Notes: generated by a model not told the origin, from the letters alone. A stretch of 64,000 nt of DNA from Diplolepis rosae (GCA_030998225.1 JAPYXD010000555.1:8866001-8930000); one strand, 5' to 3'; shown: positions 1-11,660, numbered from the stretch's first letter. Translations and numbers: made by a program.

Positions 1-470
1 CTGGAAAAATTATGGCTAGTGTTTTTTCGAATGCACATAGAGTAATCTTCATCTACTATACCTTGAGAAAGGAAGGACGATTACTGGAGCATATTATGTT
101 GCATTTTTGGATCGATTCGTTGACCAAATCAGGAAGAAACGGCCACATTTGAAGGAAAAATCCTTTTTCATGATGACAATGCACCATCTCACAAATCGAA
201 CATTACACAGGCAAAAAACATGAATTGAGTTTTGAATCGCTTCCGCATCCACCGTATTCTCCAGAACTGGCCCCCAGCGACTATTATCTGTTACCAAACC
301 TCAAGAGATGGCTGTTTGGTAGGCGCTTTGAGTCGAACGAAGAAGTTAAATAGGAAACAGAAGAGTATTCTGGAGAATTTGACAAATCGTATTATTTGGA
401 AGGCATAAAAAAGTTGAAAGATCGTTGGACTCGTTGTTTCGAGCTAAAAAGAGAATACATTGAGAAATAA
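1..470 (+). pseudogene. Mariner-family transposase, 3' part, decayed
   Basis: The left edge cuts into a mariner transposase read on the plus strand. Recognisable blocks are GKIMASVFSNAHRVIFI, YLEKGRTITGAYYV, HDDNAPSHKSNIT, LPHPPYSPELAPSDYYL, FGRRFESNEEVK and YYLEGIKKLKDRWTRC, ending at TAA 468-470. The second and third catalytic Asp (HDDNAP, APSDY) are present. The first, expected in the VFWDA-like block, reads Asn. Frameshifts near 57, 165-175 and 215 and an in-frame TAG near 350 show it is dead. Confidence 0.9.
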
Positions 471-547
471 AACCGATTTTTGCCAAAAAATTTAATTCTT
501 GTTCATTTTATCACGTTAATATCAAACATCCTAGTTTTATGGGTATA

Positions 548-822
548 CAGTAGAACCCCCATATAACGCACCTCTTTATAACGTTTTCCTTTTTATAACG
601 TTTGCCTCTTTACAAAGATAAAAAAGAAACCGCCTTATAACGCGTGAAGGCTCGGTCTACTACTCCCTCTACCGATCGAAATTCAGCTTCAAGTGGAAGA
701 GAGAAACAGTTGAAAACCGTAAAATAAACGACAGCTATAGAGTAGGAGTGGGGGGGGGGGGGGGTAAGAAAAGGTAGAGGCGTGGCCAATACCGATTTAT
801 TCGTTACAAAGGGGTCCTACTG
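548..822. mobile_element. TA-target MITE, pogo/Tigger-like ends
   Basis: This 275-bp element starts CAGTAGAACCCC and ends GGGGTCCTACTG, with TA on each side (546-547, 823-824). It carries several TATAACG motifs and a run of 16-17 G near 731-747. The ends resemble pogo/Tigger-type MITEs; no coding capacity is seen. Confidence 0.75.
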
Positions 823-1023
823 TATCAAGTTCAACAAAATGAAACATTTTTATAAAAACTATTTGATTACCATTTGCACAAAAAAACCGCATTTGCAATT
901 TTTACTTAATTATTTTTCAGTTTAGAGTAAAATGTGTCATGAAAAAAAGAAAGATTTTTTTTATTCGTTGATGGTAAGAATTTTAGTCGTTTTGTTAGGG
1001 TCAAAATGTAAAGCTTTGAAGAG

Positions 1024-1177
1024 AATAGTATATTACGTGCTTAGGCGCACAATGAGGATTATTGCGTGACGAGCGACAATGCTCACAGGAGATCGAAGCC
1101 GAGGCGCGATCAGTCCTGCGAGCATTGTCGCGAGTCTCGTAATTTACCGAATTGTGTGCATTGGCACGTATTCTATT
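1024..1177. repeat. Long near-perfect hairpin, GC-rich
   Basis: Two arms of about 65 bp pair across a 25-bp loop region. Pairs include GCGACAATGCTC with GAGCATTGTCGC, and GTGCTTAGGCGCACAAT with ATTGTGTGCATTGGCAC. It is much richer in GC than its surroundings. It could be a MITE or a structured RNA; the sequence does not decide. Confidence 0.7.
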
Positions 1178-2655
1178 TTATGTGACTTCGATGCGTATAC
1201 GAGTTTTTATGCGTACACTCGAATATAATCTAGTATTGTAGTTGTTTGCGGCGCTAGTCATTACACTTGATATTTCACGACTAGTCCCGGCCATTTTGAT
1301 TTTATCGATCTTGTGTAGTAGTAATGGATTTTAATAGACGTATGCGCAGTTCAAATGTACAAGGCTTTGCCAGTAAGGTGCTAACGCTGTACGAAGAAGA
1401 AGAATAAGAAGAAGATTGTGCTAGGTTGTATGGCTATAGGCGCATGCGCAGTTCAATTTTTTCATTTCACTCCTCTGTAGCGCAATATACTACATTGCGC
1501 TATTGTTAACTGTAACGAAAAAACGAGTTTGCGCGCCGGTGGCACATGAAATTTAAATTTTAGCAAAGCCTGTAATAAAATGTTCTGTAATCTTAAATAA
1601 AGTTTCAAATGTTTTTCTCAAACTTGATATTTCTACTGATAAAAATTCTTACTATGACAAATTTGTCCCTGGATTAAAACTTAATTGGATAAAAATTATA
1701 ATCTTGGATCTTTCCGTGTAATCTTTAATAATATCTATACATCTTATTACAATAATTTTTAAAGAAAAGGTCAGAATCTTAGAGAGGCCTTTGAACCTGG
1801 TAGAGTGTAAAATTGAATATGGTCTTCGTCTCTCTTTTTCAAGGAAGACCTCTTTGGGATGCATGAAGGTGGAAGGTATACGCCAAGGTATTTCCAAGTG
1901 TGGCGCTCGAAGATTTCTCTCTGTCGCCATTTTCAATTATATTTTCATTCAATTTATATAACTAGACATTAAAGAATCAGAAGAAAAATCTTACCTCGCC
2001 ACCTTGGCGCATGGAAACATGGGTATAAAAATGGAAATTTTTCTTGACGCACCTATTAAATATGTGAAATAATGTTTATTGTATACAAATACTTTGTAGT
2101 TTTATAGACAATTAATAGATAACGAAGAATAATATTTTTAAGTGGCGGAGATATGAGCCGTCAAGTGGGACCTTCTTTTGAAAATCCTTGCCAATGGTGG
2201 AATTTCTTTCACTGTCTGGCATCGTCTGAAATATAAAAATAAAATTTGTCTTATTGAAAAAGGTAATAGATAAAATGTAGCGTGGGGAAAATTTTTGGCA
2301 GAATTAAAAGCTGTTCGAAAAAAAACTCAGATCGCTACCAAAATTTTGAGTTTTTGAAATGTATAAAAAATGAACGCGGTATCTAATCAAAAGAATCCTA
2401 TGTTAGATTTTAGATGATATTATAACGAAAATATGGTATAAATTTCATCATAATCGGTTGAGTAGATCTCGAGATATCTTGTCCACCAGTTTGAAAAAAG
2501 TAATTTCGAGGAAAACGCAAAAGAAAAAAAAGTACCACGTTAGCATTTTAAAACCTAGTATTTAAATTACTTTTAATTTGCGATTCCTGGACCGTACATA
2601 AGTCCAGAAAAAACGATCGATTTTCTAAAAATCTCAATGTGGTGTAACCCCTTAA

Positions 2656-3076
2656 GGTATATATGCCAAAAAACAGATTTCTGCGGAAAAAAAATTTCCT
2701 ATAAGTTTGAGACTTGAAATGATATTATCAGTATTTTTTTGAAGATAATATCCTCTATAACTCTACTATTTTTAATTTGATAAATAAATAAATAATCTTC
2801 AAATATAGTCATTGAAATAAAAAATTTATCTTTTAAAAAAAATTTTTTAGGCGATTTTAGCTACTGATAACTTTACTTTTAAAATTGGCAACAGTAGAGT
2901 TGTAGAGAATATTTTCCCCGAAAAAATAAGCCATGATTCATGAAAATTCAAGCATTTAAAAAAAATTGGTAATAAGCGATAGTAAGACAAAATTTTATTA
3001 CAAAAAACATTTTTTAATGTCTTAAAATTATAGAAAAACTTTTTTTTCCAGAGACCTCTTTTTTGGCACATCTTCT
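2656..3076. mobile_element. TTAA-target inverted-repeat element, GGTATATATGCC ends
   Basis: The left end is TTAA (2652-2655) followed by GGTATATATGCCAAAAAA. The right end is TTTTTTGGCACATCTTC before TTAA 3077-3080. Relatives of its interior recur at 55921-57249. It shares its left TTAA with the end of another element (…GGTGTAACCCC), whose own left end I could not find. Confidence 0.65.
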
Positions 3077-4203
3077 TTAAACGACTTTTTCCGACAAATT
3101 TATTTAATAAACATTGCAACATTTTAAAATTCTAATCGATTTCTCCTTGAAGGATTACTTTATTTTAGTGTATTTATATTAAGAATGTCAATATAGAAAA
3201 TTAAAACTTTAATTAGACATTATTGTATTTAGATTCTTCTATAGTCTTCTCTTGTTTTTACATTAGCATGTTTTTTCACCAATGAGTAATTTTTTAATCA
3301 GATTTCAGATAACGACAAATTTAAAAATGAATCTCTAAAATTAAATTAAATGTTTGATCAAGAGTTTATAAATCTAAAGGTGATTTAGATTTTTTTTTTC
3401 TATGAAAATCATTTCAACGAAAGATCTTTTAAAAGAATCTTTTTTTTGACGTTAAATTTTCAAATAATCCCACAGAATTTCATGAAAAAAATGATTATTT
3501 GACTTTCTCTGATAAGATTGCTAGTAATATTATGATATTTCGAATTGAGTCTATAGTATTATATTTATGTTCAATCCGAGAAATATGTAAAGGTTTATTA
3601 GTTTGAAAAAAATAAATTTTTGCACAATTAATACAAAAACTTTATTATATAATTTGCACTAAATGAATGCAATCCCTGATAAAGAAAAAATCCAAGTATT
3701 AGAAAAATTAGTTAGTTTAACCTTTAAGCACATATACATGTTATAAATTTTAATATTTAGAGGAATATCCCAAGTGGAAAAGTAGGAGGCCAGACAGTAT
3801 TTACAACCGGCGCAGTATTGTGCTAGTTGTAACCAAGAAGAAATGCCATTTGTGCCTGTCAATACTGTGCCATACATTGGCATATTACTGACTTATTACT
3901 GGCGCAATACTGTCGTGGTATTCTTTGATAGTACTGGAGAAACTCTGAAGTAGGGATATCATTGAGAGTTGGCGCTCAACTGGTTTACTACTAGTGCAGT
4001 ACTGAAAAGTCGGAGGCCAGACAGTTTTTACGACCGGCGCAGTATTGTGCCAGTTGTAACCGAGAATAAATGCCATTTGTGCCTGTCAATACTGTGCCAT
4101 ATATTGGCATATTACTGACTTATTACTGGCGCAATACTGTCGCGGTATTCTTTGATAGTTTTAAAGAATTTGAAAATCTTTCTGTGGAAAAAATGACGCT
4201 TTC

Positions 4204-4274
4204 GACTGCGCTGGGATTCGAGCCCAGGTCTTTCGATTGCCGGTCGACTGCTCTAACCACTGAGCTACACAGGC
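4204..4274 (-). tRNA. tRNA-like sequence (copy 1), probably a tRNA-derived repeat head
   Basis: The 71-nt sequence folds as a cloverleaf. The acceptor stem has 6 of 7 pairs, the D stem GCTC/GAGC is perfect, and the anticodon stem has 4 of 5 pairs. The T stem CTGGG/CCCAG closes the loop CTCGAAT. Pol III A box (TAGCTCAGTGG) and B box (GGCTCGAATCC) are intact. The loop CCGGCAA would give anticodon GGC, but position 33 is C instead of the near-universal U. I therefore judge it a tRNA-like repeat rather than a working tRNA gene. Confidence 0.5.
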
Positions 4275-4543
4275 GTCCGACATCTCTTTCTCCACAGGAA
4301 GATCTCCTTATATCGCCTAGTGGCTCAGCCTTGCGGCTGTAAATGATTTCAAATTAATTAGTTGAGTTTGAAATTTTTGTCACTGCCTACATTATCGGAG
4401 GATCACTAGTCGCGTATCAGATAGGATACGTTGTCGACAGGTGTCCTCGTAGACAATTTCAAACTCTTATATCGCAAATAATGCAAATAAATTTAATATT
4501 TTAAAGAATTTGAAAATCTTTCTGTGGAAAAAATGACGCTTTC

Positions 4544-4614
4544 GACTGCGCTGGGATTCGAGCCCAGGTCTTTCGATTGCCGGTCGACTGCTCTAACCAC
4601 TGAGCTACACAGGC
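4544..4614 (-). tRNA. tRNA-like sequence (copy 2)
   Basis: This is an identical copy of the tRNA-like sequence in the second direct unit, with intact A and B boxes. Confidence 0.5.
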
Positions 4615-4883
4615 GTCCGACATCTCTTTCTCCACAGGAAGATCTCCTTATATCGCCTAGTGGCTCAGCCTTGCGGCTGTAAATGATTTCAAATTAATTA
4701 GTTGAGTTTGAAATTTTTGTCACTGCCTACATTATCGGAGGATCACTAGTCGCGTATCAGATAGGATACGTTGTCGACAGGTGTCCTCGTAGACAATTTC
4801 AAACTCTTATATCGCAAATAATGCAAATAAATTTAATATTTTAAAGAATTTGAAAATCTTTCTGTGGAAAAAATGACGCTTTC

Positions 4884-4954
4884 GACTGCGCTGGGATTCG
4901 AGCCCAGGTCTTTCGATTGCCGGTCGACTGCTCTAACCACTGAGCTACACAGGC
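4884..4954 (-). tRNA. tRNA-like sequence (copy 3)
   Basis: This is an identical copy in the third direct unit. Confidence 0.5.
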
Positions 4955-5223
4955 GTCCGACATCTCTTTCTCCACAGGAAGATCTCCTTATATCGCCTAG
5001 TGGCTCAGCCTTGCGGCTGTAAATGATTTCAAATTAATTAGTTGAGTTTGAAATTTTTGTCACTGCCTACATTATCGGAGGATCACTAGTCGCGTATCAG
5101 ATAGGATACGTTGTCGACAGGTGTCCTCGTAGACAATTTCAAACTCTTATATCGCAAATAATGCAAATAAATTTAATATTTTAAAGAATTTGAAAATCTT
5201 TCTGTGGAAAAAATGACGCTTTC

Positions 5224-5294
5224 GACTGCGCTGGGATTCGAGCCCAGGTCTTTCGATTGCCGGTCGACTGCTCTAACCACTGAGCTACACAGGC
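5224..5294 (-). tRNA. tRNA-like sequence (copy 4)
   Basis: This is an identical copy in the fourth, truncated direct unit. It faces copy 5 across the centre of the palindrome. Confidence 0.5.
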
Positions 5295-5440
5295 GTCCGA
5301 CATCTCTTTCTCCACAGGAAGATCTCCTTATATCGCCTAGTGGCTCAGCTCAACTAATTAATTTGAAATCATTTACAGCCGCAAGGCTGAGCCACTAGGC
5401 GATATAAGGAGATCTTCCTGTGGAGAAAGAGATGTCGGAC

Positions 5441-5511
5441 GCCTGTGTAGCTCAGTGGTTAGAGCAGTCGACCGGCAATCGAAAGACCTGGGCTCGAATC
5501 CCAGCGCAGTC
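5441..5511 (+). tRNA. tRNA-like sequence (copy 5)
   Basis: This is the first inverted unit, with the same sequence on the plus strand. Confidence 0.5.
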
Positions 5512-5780
5512 GAAAGCGTCATTTTTTCCACAGAAAGATTTTCAAATTCTTTAAAATATTAAATTTATTTGCATTATTTGCGATATAAGAGTTTGAAATT
5601 GTCTACGAGGACACCTGTCGACAACGTATCCTATCTGATACGCGACTAGTGATCCTCCGATAATGTAGGCAGTGACAAAAATTTCAAACTCAACTAATTA
5701 ATTTGAAATCATTTACAGCCGCAAGGCTGAGCCACTAGGCGATATAAGGAGATCTTCCTGTGGAGAAAGAGATGTCGGAC

Positions 5781-5851
5781 GCCTGTGTAGCTCAGTGGTT
5801 AGAGCAGTCGACCGGCAATCGAAAGACCTGGGCTCGAATCCCAGCGCAGTC
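5781..5851 (+). tRNA. tRNA-like sequence (copy 6)
   Basis: This is the second inverted unit, 340 bp after copy 5. Confidence 0.5.
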
Positions 5852-6120
5852 GAAAGCGTCATTTTTTCCACAGAAAGATTTTCAAATTCTTTAAAATATT
5901 AAATTTATTTGCATTATTTGCGATATAAGAGTTTGAAATTGTCTACGAGGACACCTGTCGACAACGTATCCTATCTGACACGCGACTAGTGATCCTCCGA
6001 TAATGTAGGCAGTGACAAAAATTTCAAACTCAACTAATTAATTTGAAATCATTTACAGCCGCAAGGCTGAGCCACTAGGCGATATAAGGAGATCTTCCTG
6101 TGGAGAAAGAGATGTCGGAC

Positions 6121-6191
6121 GCCTGTGTAGCTCAGTGGTTAGAGCAGTCGACCGGCAATCGAAAGACCTGGGCTCGAATCCCAGCGCAGTC
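6121..6191 (+). tRNA. tRNA-like sequence (copy 7)
   Basis: This is the third inverted unit, 340 bp after copy 6. Confidence 0.5.
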
Positions 6192-7715
6192 GAAAGCGTC
6201 ATTTTTTCCACAGAAAGATTTTCAAATTCTTTAAAATATTAAATTTATTTGCATTATTTGCGATATAAGAGTTTGAAATTGTCTACGAGGACACCTGTCG
6301 ACAACGTATCCTATCTGATACGCGACTAGTGATCCTCCGATAATGTAGGCAGTGACAAAAATTTCAAACTCAACTAATTAATTCTTTGATAGTACTGGTG
6401 AAACTCTGAAGTAGGGATATCATTGACAGTTGGCGCTCAACTGGTTTACTACTAGTGCAGTACTGAAAAGTCGGAGGCCAGGCAGTTTTTACGACCGGCG
6501 CAGTATTGTGCCAGTTGTAACCGAGGAGTAATGCCAGTACTACCTATCAATACTGTGCCAAACATTGGCATGTTACTGACTTACTACTGGCTCAATACTG
6601 TCGCGGTATTCTTTGGCAGTACTGGTGAAACTCTGAAGTAGGGATATCATTGACAGTTGGCACTCTTCTGGTTTACTACGGACGCAGTACTGATTCGGCA
6701 AAAAACCGACAAAGGAGGTGTGCCAAATACTAACTACCAACCAAGATAGGAAACTCATTGACAGTTGGCGCTCAACTAGTTTACTACTGGTGCAGTACTG
6801 ATTATCATTACAGGAAAAATATCGACAAAGGAGTTGTGCCAAATACTAGCCATCAACCGACATAGGAAACTCATTGACAGTTGGCGCTCAACTGGTTCAC
6901 TACTGGTGCAGTGCTGATTATCATCACTAACAAAATACGAACAAAGGAGGCATGCCAACCTTGATCACAGTACTGGTTAAGTGCTGGCTGTTTACTACTT
7001 TATGTACCAGCTCAGTACTAACTGCCAATTCCCAGTCGACTTATCATTAGGTGTCTACCTAGTGCTATGTCAGTAGCGACTAATAGCACTGGACCAGTTC
7101 TACTTTAAATCACCAGACCAGTACTGGCTGCCAACTTCTAGTCGAGTTATCATTAGGTGTCTAGCTAGTACTATGCCAGTACCGACTGATAGCAATGGAC
7201 CAGTACTACTTTAGAGTACCAGACCAGTACTGGCTGCCAACTCCTAGCTGAGTTATCATTAGGTGTCTAGCCAATACTATGTCAGTATCCATGCCGATAT
7301 TGCACCAGTGCCTTGCCAGTGCCAGAAATCCGACGACGGTACTGACGTCGTACCACGCCAGTAGTTATTTTCCACCTGAAATACAGCTCAAGTTTACCTC
7401 CGCATGTCGCATTAACATAATTAACAAGAAAGATTAGTAATATTGATCATTAAATTGGTTCATAATACTACTTTCAAGATTTTATGATTTACAATTTGTC
7501 TAAGATACTAGAAGAAATAATGTTTTATCGACACTTAAACGTGTATTAATTTACGTAATATTGAATTTCATATATTGCATACGCAAACGACTTCATATAC
7601 TTTTATATTAAATTTATTGGTCGAATTTAATTTTAATTAAATATTATATATATATTCCTAGATATAGTTTATAATACTATACTTATCCTATTTATTACTC
7701 ATTATTTTACATCAG

Positions 7716-7847
7716 AATTTTAAAAAAAGCCGATTTTCCATATTCGTGACCGATGTCAATACTTTAATCAAATCGTCTGACGGTGAAATCGCTGCGGAAG
7801 TTAAGAAATTCTTACATGGTGAGGTCGAAGGCGAACTGGATAAGTAA
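7716..7847 (+). CDS. Candidate terminal exon of an unidentified gene
   Basis: After a pyrimidine-biased tract ending TTTTACATCAG, 43 codons are open and end in TAA. The last 35 are markedly richer in GC than their surroundings and read like real protein: FVTDVNTLIKSSDGEIAAEV, then FLHGEVEGELDK. I do not recognise the family. AATAAA occurs about 145 bp downstream. Upstream lie only satellite and the tRNA-like array, so any earlier exon is beyond those or lost. It could be a gene relic. Confidence 0.4.
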   Translation, partial: NFKKSRFSIFVTDVNTLIKSSDGEIAAEVKKFLHGEVEGELDK

Positions 7848-10280
7848 ATGTCGAACGATTAACTAACAACACTCCGAAAAAGAATATTCTTCATTGAAAA
7901 ACATCTTTTTGTTGAATTTACAAATTATTTTATTGACTCATCCATTTTTTTTGGATAAATCTATCAAATATTTGAAATTTATTAAAAGTAAATAAAATAT
8001 TTGCAAGGAGTAAGTAAAATTATTGTTCAATCAACCAAATTTCATTTACTACATAGTATTGTTGAGTCAATGAAATAATTTTGTTCGATGAACCATACAT
8101 TTTATTGGTCTCATAACAACAAAATATTATGGTTAAAGCTACACAAATTTTTTTGATTCATAACCAAATCTTTTTCTAGTGAAGGAAAGGTGCTTGCTCG
8201 ATTGTGTTTATACAGGTATTGCCGAACACTTATTCCTAGATTTATGTGAAAGTGTTCTATCTGTACTATATATGTAATGTATGTGAGATTAAATATCCAA
8301 ATTGATTGTGGGAGTAAGTATACTTTAGTATAGCTTAGACTTATACTTAGGCAGGGAGATAGCTATAAATAAATAGCAATATATGATAAAGAACTCGTTC
8401 TTTACTCCATACTGTTCATAATGATTTGACAGCAGAATGAGATTCTATTTTTGCGGAAGATAACTGCATGAATATTATCGATCTAGATTTGATAGGATCA
8501 TTGTAGGGGCGATTCTTATTAATGACCTGTATGAAAAGAACAGTCTGGTTAAAATAAAAATAATTCTAGTTATTCTAACCGGATGTCAGTTTTGCATACA
8601 GAATTACGAGCTTTTCTCGTTACATTTGCTAGAATTGCTGCCCGTCTGAACCAGTTGTTCGGGTTAATTTAATAAAAATTTAATAAAAAAATATAAGTAT
8701 GTATTCTGGATACTGTGCTATCTTATGTATTCAAATATGGATATTAAATTTTGATAGCTATTTGTATATTTAGAATAAAATATAACATTATTTATATTAT
8801 CACAAAACTATTTTTGAAGTAAAATATCGATCTACATTTGACATTTGAGGAATATATTTGGTAGTTTCTATGTTAACGCACAACCATAAATTCACAGCTG
8901 TTGAAAAATATGCATGTAAATCTATGTAAAAAAATTCTGCTTCGAATAATTTACATACCAGACAAATTCCGTTCAACGAGTTCAGTAATACGTAAGAAAT
9001 TATTCTGAAAATTATAAGCTTTTTGGTATTAATAATAACACATGACGATGATATATATAATCTTATTTGGTTTTATTTATATCCAGAAAATTTAAAAAGC
9101 AATTATAATAATCAATATTAATTAAGGACACATAGTTAATTATTTTGAGAGATTAATTTTTTTAATAGATTACAAATTATAATCACAGTTAATAGTCTCA
9201 GCAAATTATTATAATTGTATTTAGAGCTTGACCGTAATTAAAAATGTATTTAGTAAAAATTATCAAATTAAACATTGGACAAATTTAAGTTTGACTCAGT
9301 GATTAAAAAACGCTCAATTTTTTATTTATTTAAATTAATCAACGTTCTTCACGATGAAGTGATTAATGCTGCACATTTTACCAACATTTTAGTATTTCCA
9401 ATGAATCACTGTCACTTCATAAAAATACGTTCGCTGCGGCTCATTGCCATCAGTAATTAATTGTCACTGTGTAAACGATAATAAATGAATCCTTGATTGT
9501 GGCATTTGTGACAACGATTTGCTATCTGAGATAAGAAACCAGTTTTTTAAATATTAGCTCTGATGGAAATAATTTACACATATACCCAGAAAATAACTAC
9601 AGTAAACATTTTACGTCTTGTGGTCTTTATTAAAGATTATTAACCTGTGATGGCTAATAATTTATTATAGTTTATTATCAAATAAAATAAAAATAAAAAA
9701 TTGATTCATTTTTTGTATTTTTCTCAAAAACCAAAATTCAGTTATCAAAATAAATTTCGAGATAATAAGGTCGCCTTGGCTAGAACTCCATAACAAAGGT
9801 TTGCTGTTAGAACTTGATTTCCTTCATTATAACAAGATTACAAGTATTGAGTCTTGGCATTGATTGCTAATGATTTATGCGAAAGCCGATTGCTGACGTC
9901 AATAAAGTTACAGTGTTAAGGAGACGTTAAAATAATGCTTTAATTATATGCGCCAAGTTCTCATTAATGTTTTATTTCCAATTTGCAAAAAGTAATAAGA
10001 ACTGATCTGAATGATTTAAATAAATTTAAATATCCTCTCATATTTAACTACTGATAGCCAAAGTGTCTCATTGGGTGATTCCGAGAGATGATTTCTTTAA
10101 TTGGCCTTAAAATTTGATACAGTGGAATTTATCTCTCTACATAAAAGATGTCTGAGAGGAAGCTAAGTACAAAAAAGATGCTTGAAATAATTACTGCAAC
10201 CAATTTACATTTTTAATCCTGCCTTCTCAAACGTAAATTCCCCTTCGAAAATATAATTACTCGAACTTATTATTGTTTAA
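7848..10280. other. Gene-free AT-rich stretch
   Basis: I see no supported exon or RNA here. 7885-8190 is repeat-like, with TTGTTGAATTTAC motifs and loosely inverted ends near CTTCATTG/CTAGTGAAG. The rest looks single-copy and AT-rich with only short chance frames. Confidence 0.5.
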
Positions 10281-10448
10281 AAAAAAGACTATTCTCTCTA
10301 AATTTACTTTCAAACGTTTCGACTCTGATCGGAGTCCTCATCAGTGATCTTTATTTTTAAAATATCAAAATAATAAATATAATATTTCACATATGAGCCC
10401 CATTTTGAAGTAAACTTTCTATGATTTTTTTGAGTAAAGGTATCTTAA

Positions 10449-11125
10449 GGGGTTAAACCACTGTAGAGCACGAAAAAATAGGCATATTTCGGGAATTTTT
10501 TTGGGCACAATAAAGAAATCAATCGAAATTCTGTAAAATGGGATTTATAATACTAGTAATGAAGTACAGAAAATATTTTTTTCAAGTTCGTTCATGACAA
10601 AATGGCGGCTGCGCAGAATTTCTCCGTCGGTGTCTTTTTTTTAAAGGGTTCACGGCCGGAAACCGTAATTGTTGACCTGGAACAAAAAACCAAAGTTCTT
10701 TTGATTCTATAGAACAATAGTAAGAGCATACGCAGGATTTTTTCGATATATTGATTTTTCGCGACATTGTGCACTTTTAAAAAAAAAGTTAAAATTTCAT
10801 GAAAAAAATTGTCACAAAATTGTTTATAAAAAAAATATGCAATGTAAAAAAAAATCCTACTTACGTCGCTGGAAAAAGCAATTTTTAATATACTTTTAAA
10901 ATTTCAGATCGATTGGAGAAGATTTGTTCGAGTTATGTTTCCGGCCAGTTCGAAAAAAGTGGTCTCGAGAAAAACGTGTTTAAAGTTTTAAGTACTGTAA
11001 AATCGAATTATATTCTTATATAATCCGCCCTCCATCTTTTGTTATATCATTTTTCAGACCCTAAAACACCTTTTAAGCATAAAAATAAATTTTCGATTTT
11101 TTGAAGTCCACAGTAGTTTAACCCC
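10449..11125. mobile_element. TTAA-target element, GGGGTTAAACCACTGTAG ends
   Basis: This 677-bp element has ends TTAA-GGGGTTAAACCACTGTAG and CCACAGTAGTTTAACCCC-TTAA. It contains the shared core at 10899-10984 on the minus strand. Frames of 60-61 codons on the minus strand are not convincing proteins. Confidence 0.85.
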
Positions 11126-11416
11126 TTAAAGGCATTTGATACTTAAGAAAAGTAGAAAGTTCATGTGAACAATTTGGCTCAGTTTCTACATGTTTGTGTT
11201 CAGAATAGATACAATTATGTTCCCAAAATTTGAAAAACAGTAAAGAAGATAAAAACGAACGTAGATAAACTACTTTTAGTTTTAATAATAAAAAAAAAGT
11301 TTACGATACATTTTGGTAAAATTGAACTTGTTTTCAATTTCGGAACTAAAAGTAGTCTATCTACGTTCGCTTTTATCTTCTCTAATATTTCCGAAATTTG
11401 AGAAACAAATTTATAC

Positions 11417-11660
11417 AGGTGTCCTCGTAGACAATTTCAAACTCTTATATCGCAAATAATGCAATTGAATTCAAATATTTAAAGAATTTGAAAATCTTTT
11501 TGTGGAAAAAAAGACGCTTTCGACTGCGCTGGGATTCGAGCCCAGATCTTTCGATTGTTAGAGCAGTCAACCGGCAATCGAAAGACCTGGGCTCGAATCC
11601 CAGCGCAGTCGAAAGCGTCTTTTTTTCCACAGAAAGATTTCAAATTCTTTAAATATTAAG
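11417..11660. repeat. Fold-back tRNA-like repeat copy
   Basis: The left half matches the array unit in direct orientation and the right half is its inverted copy, meeting inside the tRNA-like part near 11558. The product is a hairpin with GACGCTTTCGACTGCGCTGG facing its reverse complement. The tRNA cloverleaf is destroyed. Confidence 0.8.

Larger units (their letters stand above)
4160..6380. repeat. Array of 340-bp tRNA-like units, four direct then three inverted
   Basis: Direct units start at 4161, 4501, 4841 and 5181, each exactly 340 bp apart; the fourth breaks off at about 5350. Three reverse-complement units follow to 6380. Copies are almost identical; one visible difference is at 5978 (GACACG instead of GATACG). 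The duplicated satellite sequence ATTCTTTGATAGT (4147-4159, 6381-6393) flanks the whole block. Uninterrupted satellite copies at about 3920 and 6610 show the empty site. So the block is an insertion with a 13-bp target duplication. Confidence 0.92.
3779..7380. repeat. Degenerate CAGTACTG-rich satellite, interrupted by the tRNA-like array
   Basis: Units of about 228 bp begin near 3781, 4009 and (after the insertion) 6467, each with GGAGGCCAG.CAGT and GGGATATCATTGA.AGTTGG. Further right are units of about 120 bp (6640-6960) and about 116 bp (6990-7300, TTATCATTAGGTGTCTA). Variants of CAGTACTG and GCCAATACTGTGCC recur throughout on both strands. Open frames here are by-products of repetition. 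Confidence 0.85.

Noticed and set aside
4070..5398. Frames reading GFEPRSFDCRSTALTTELHRR on the plus strand
   Set aside because: They are the antisense translation of the tRNA-like sequence (B box to A box) and recur with every copy; no gene.
3779..6380. CRISPR-like array
   Set aside because: The units are long (116-340 bp) eukaryotic satellite or tRNA-like repeats, not short repeats with unique spacers.
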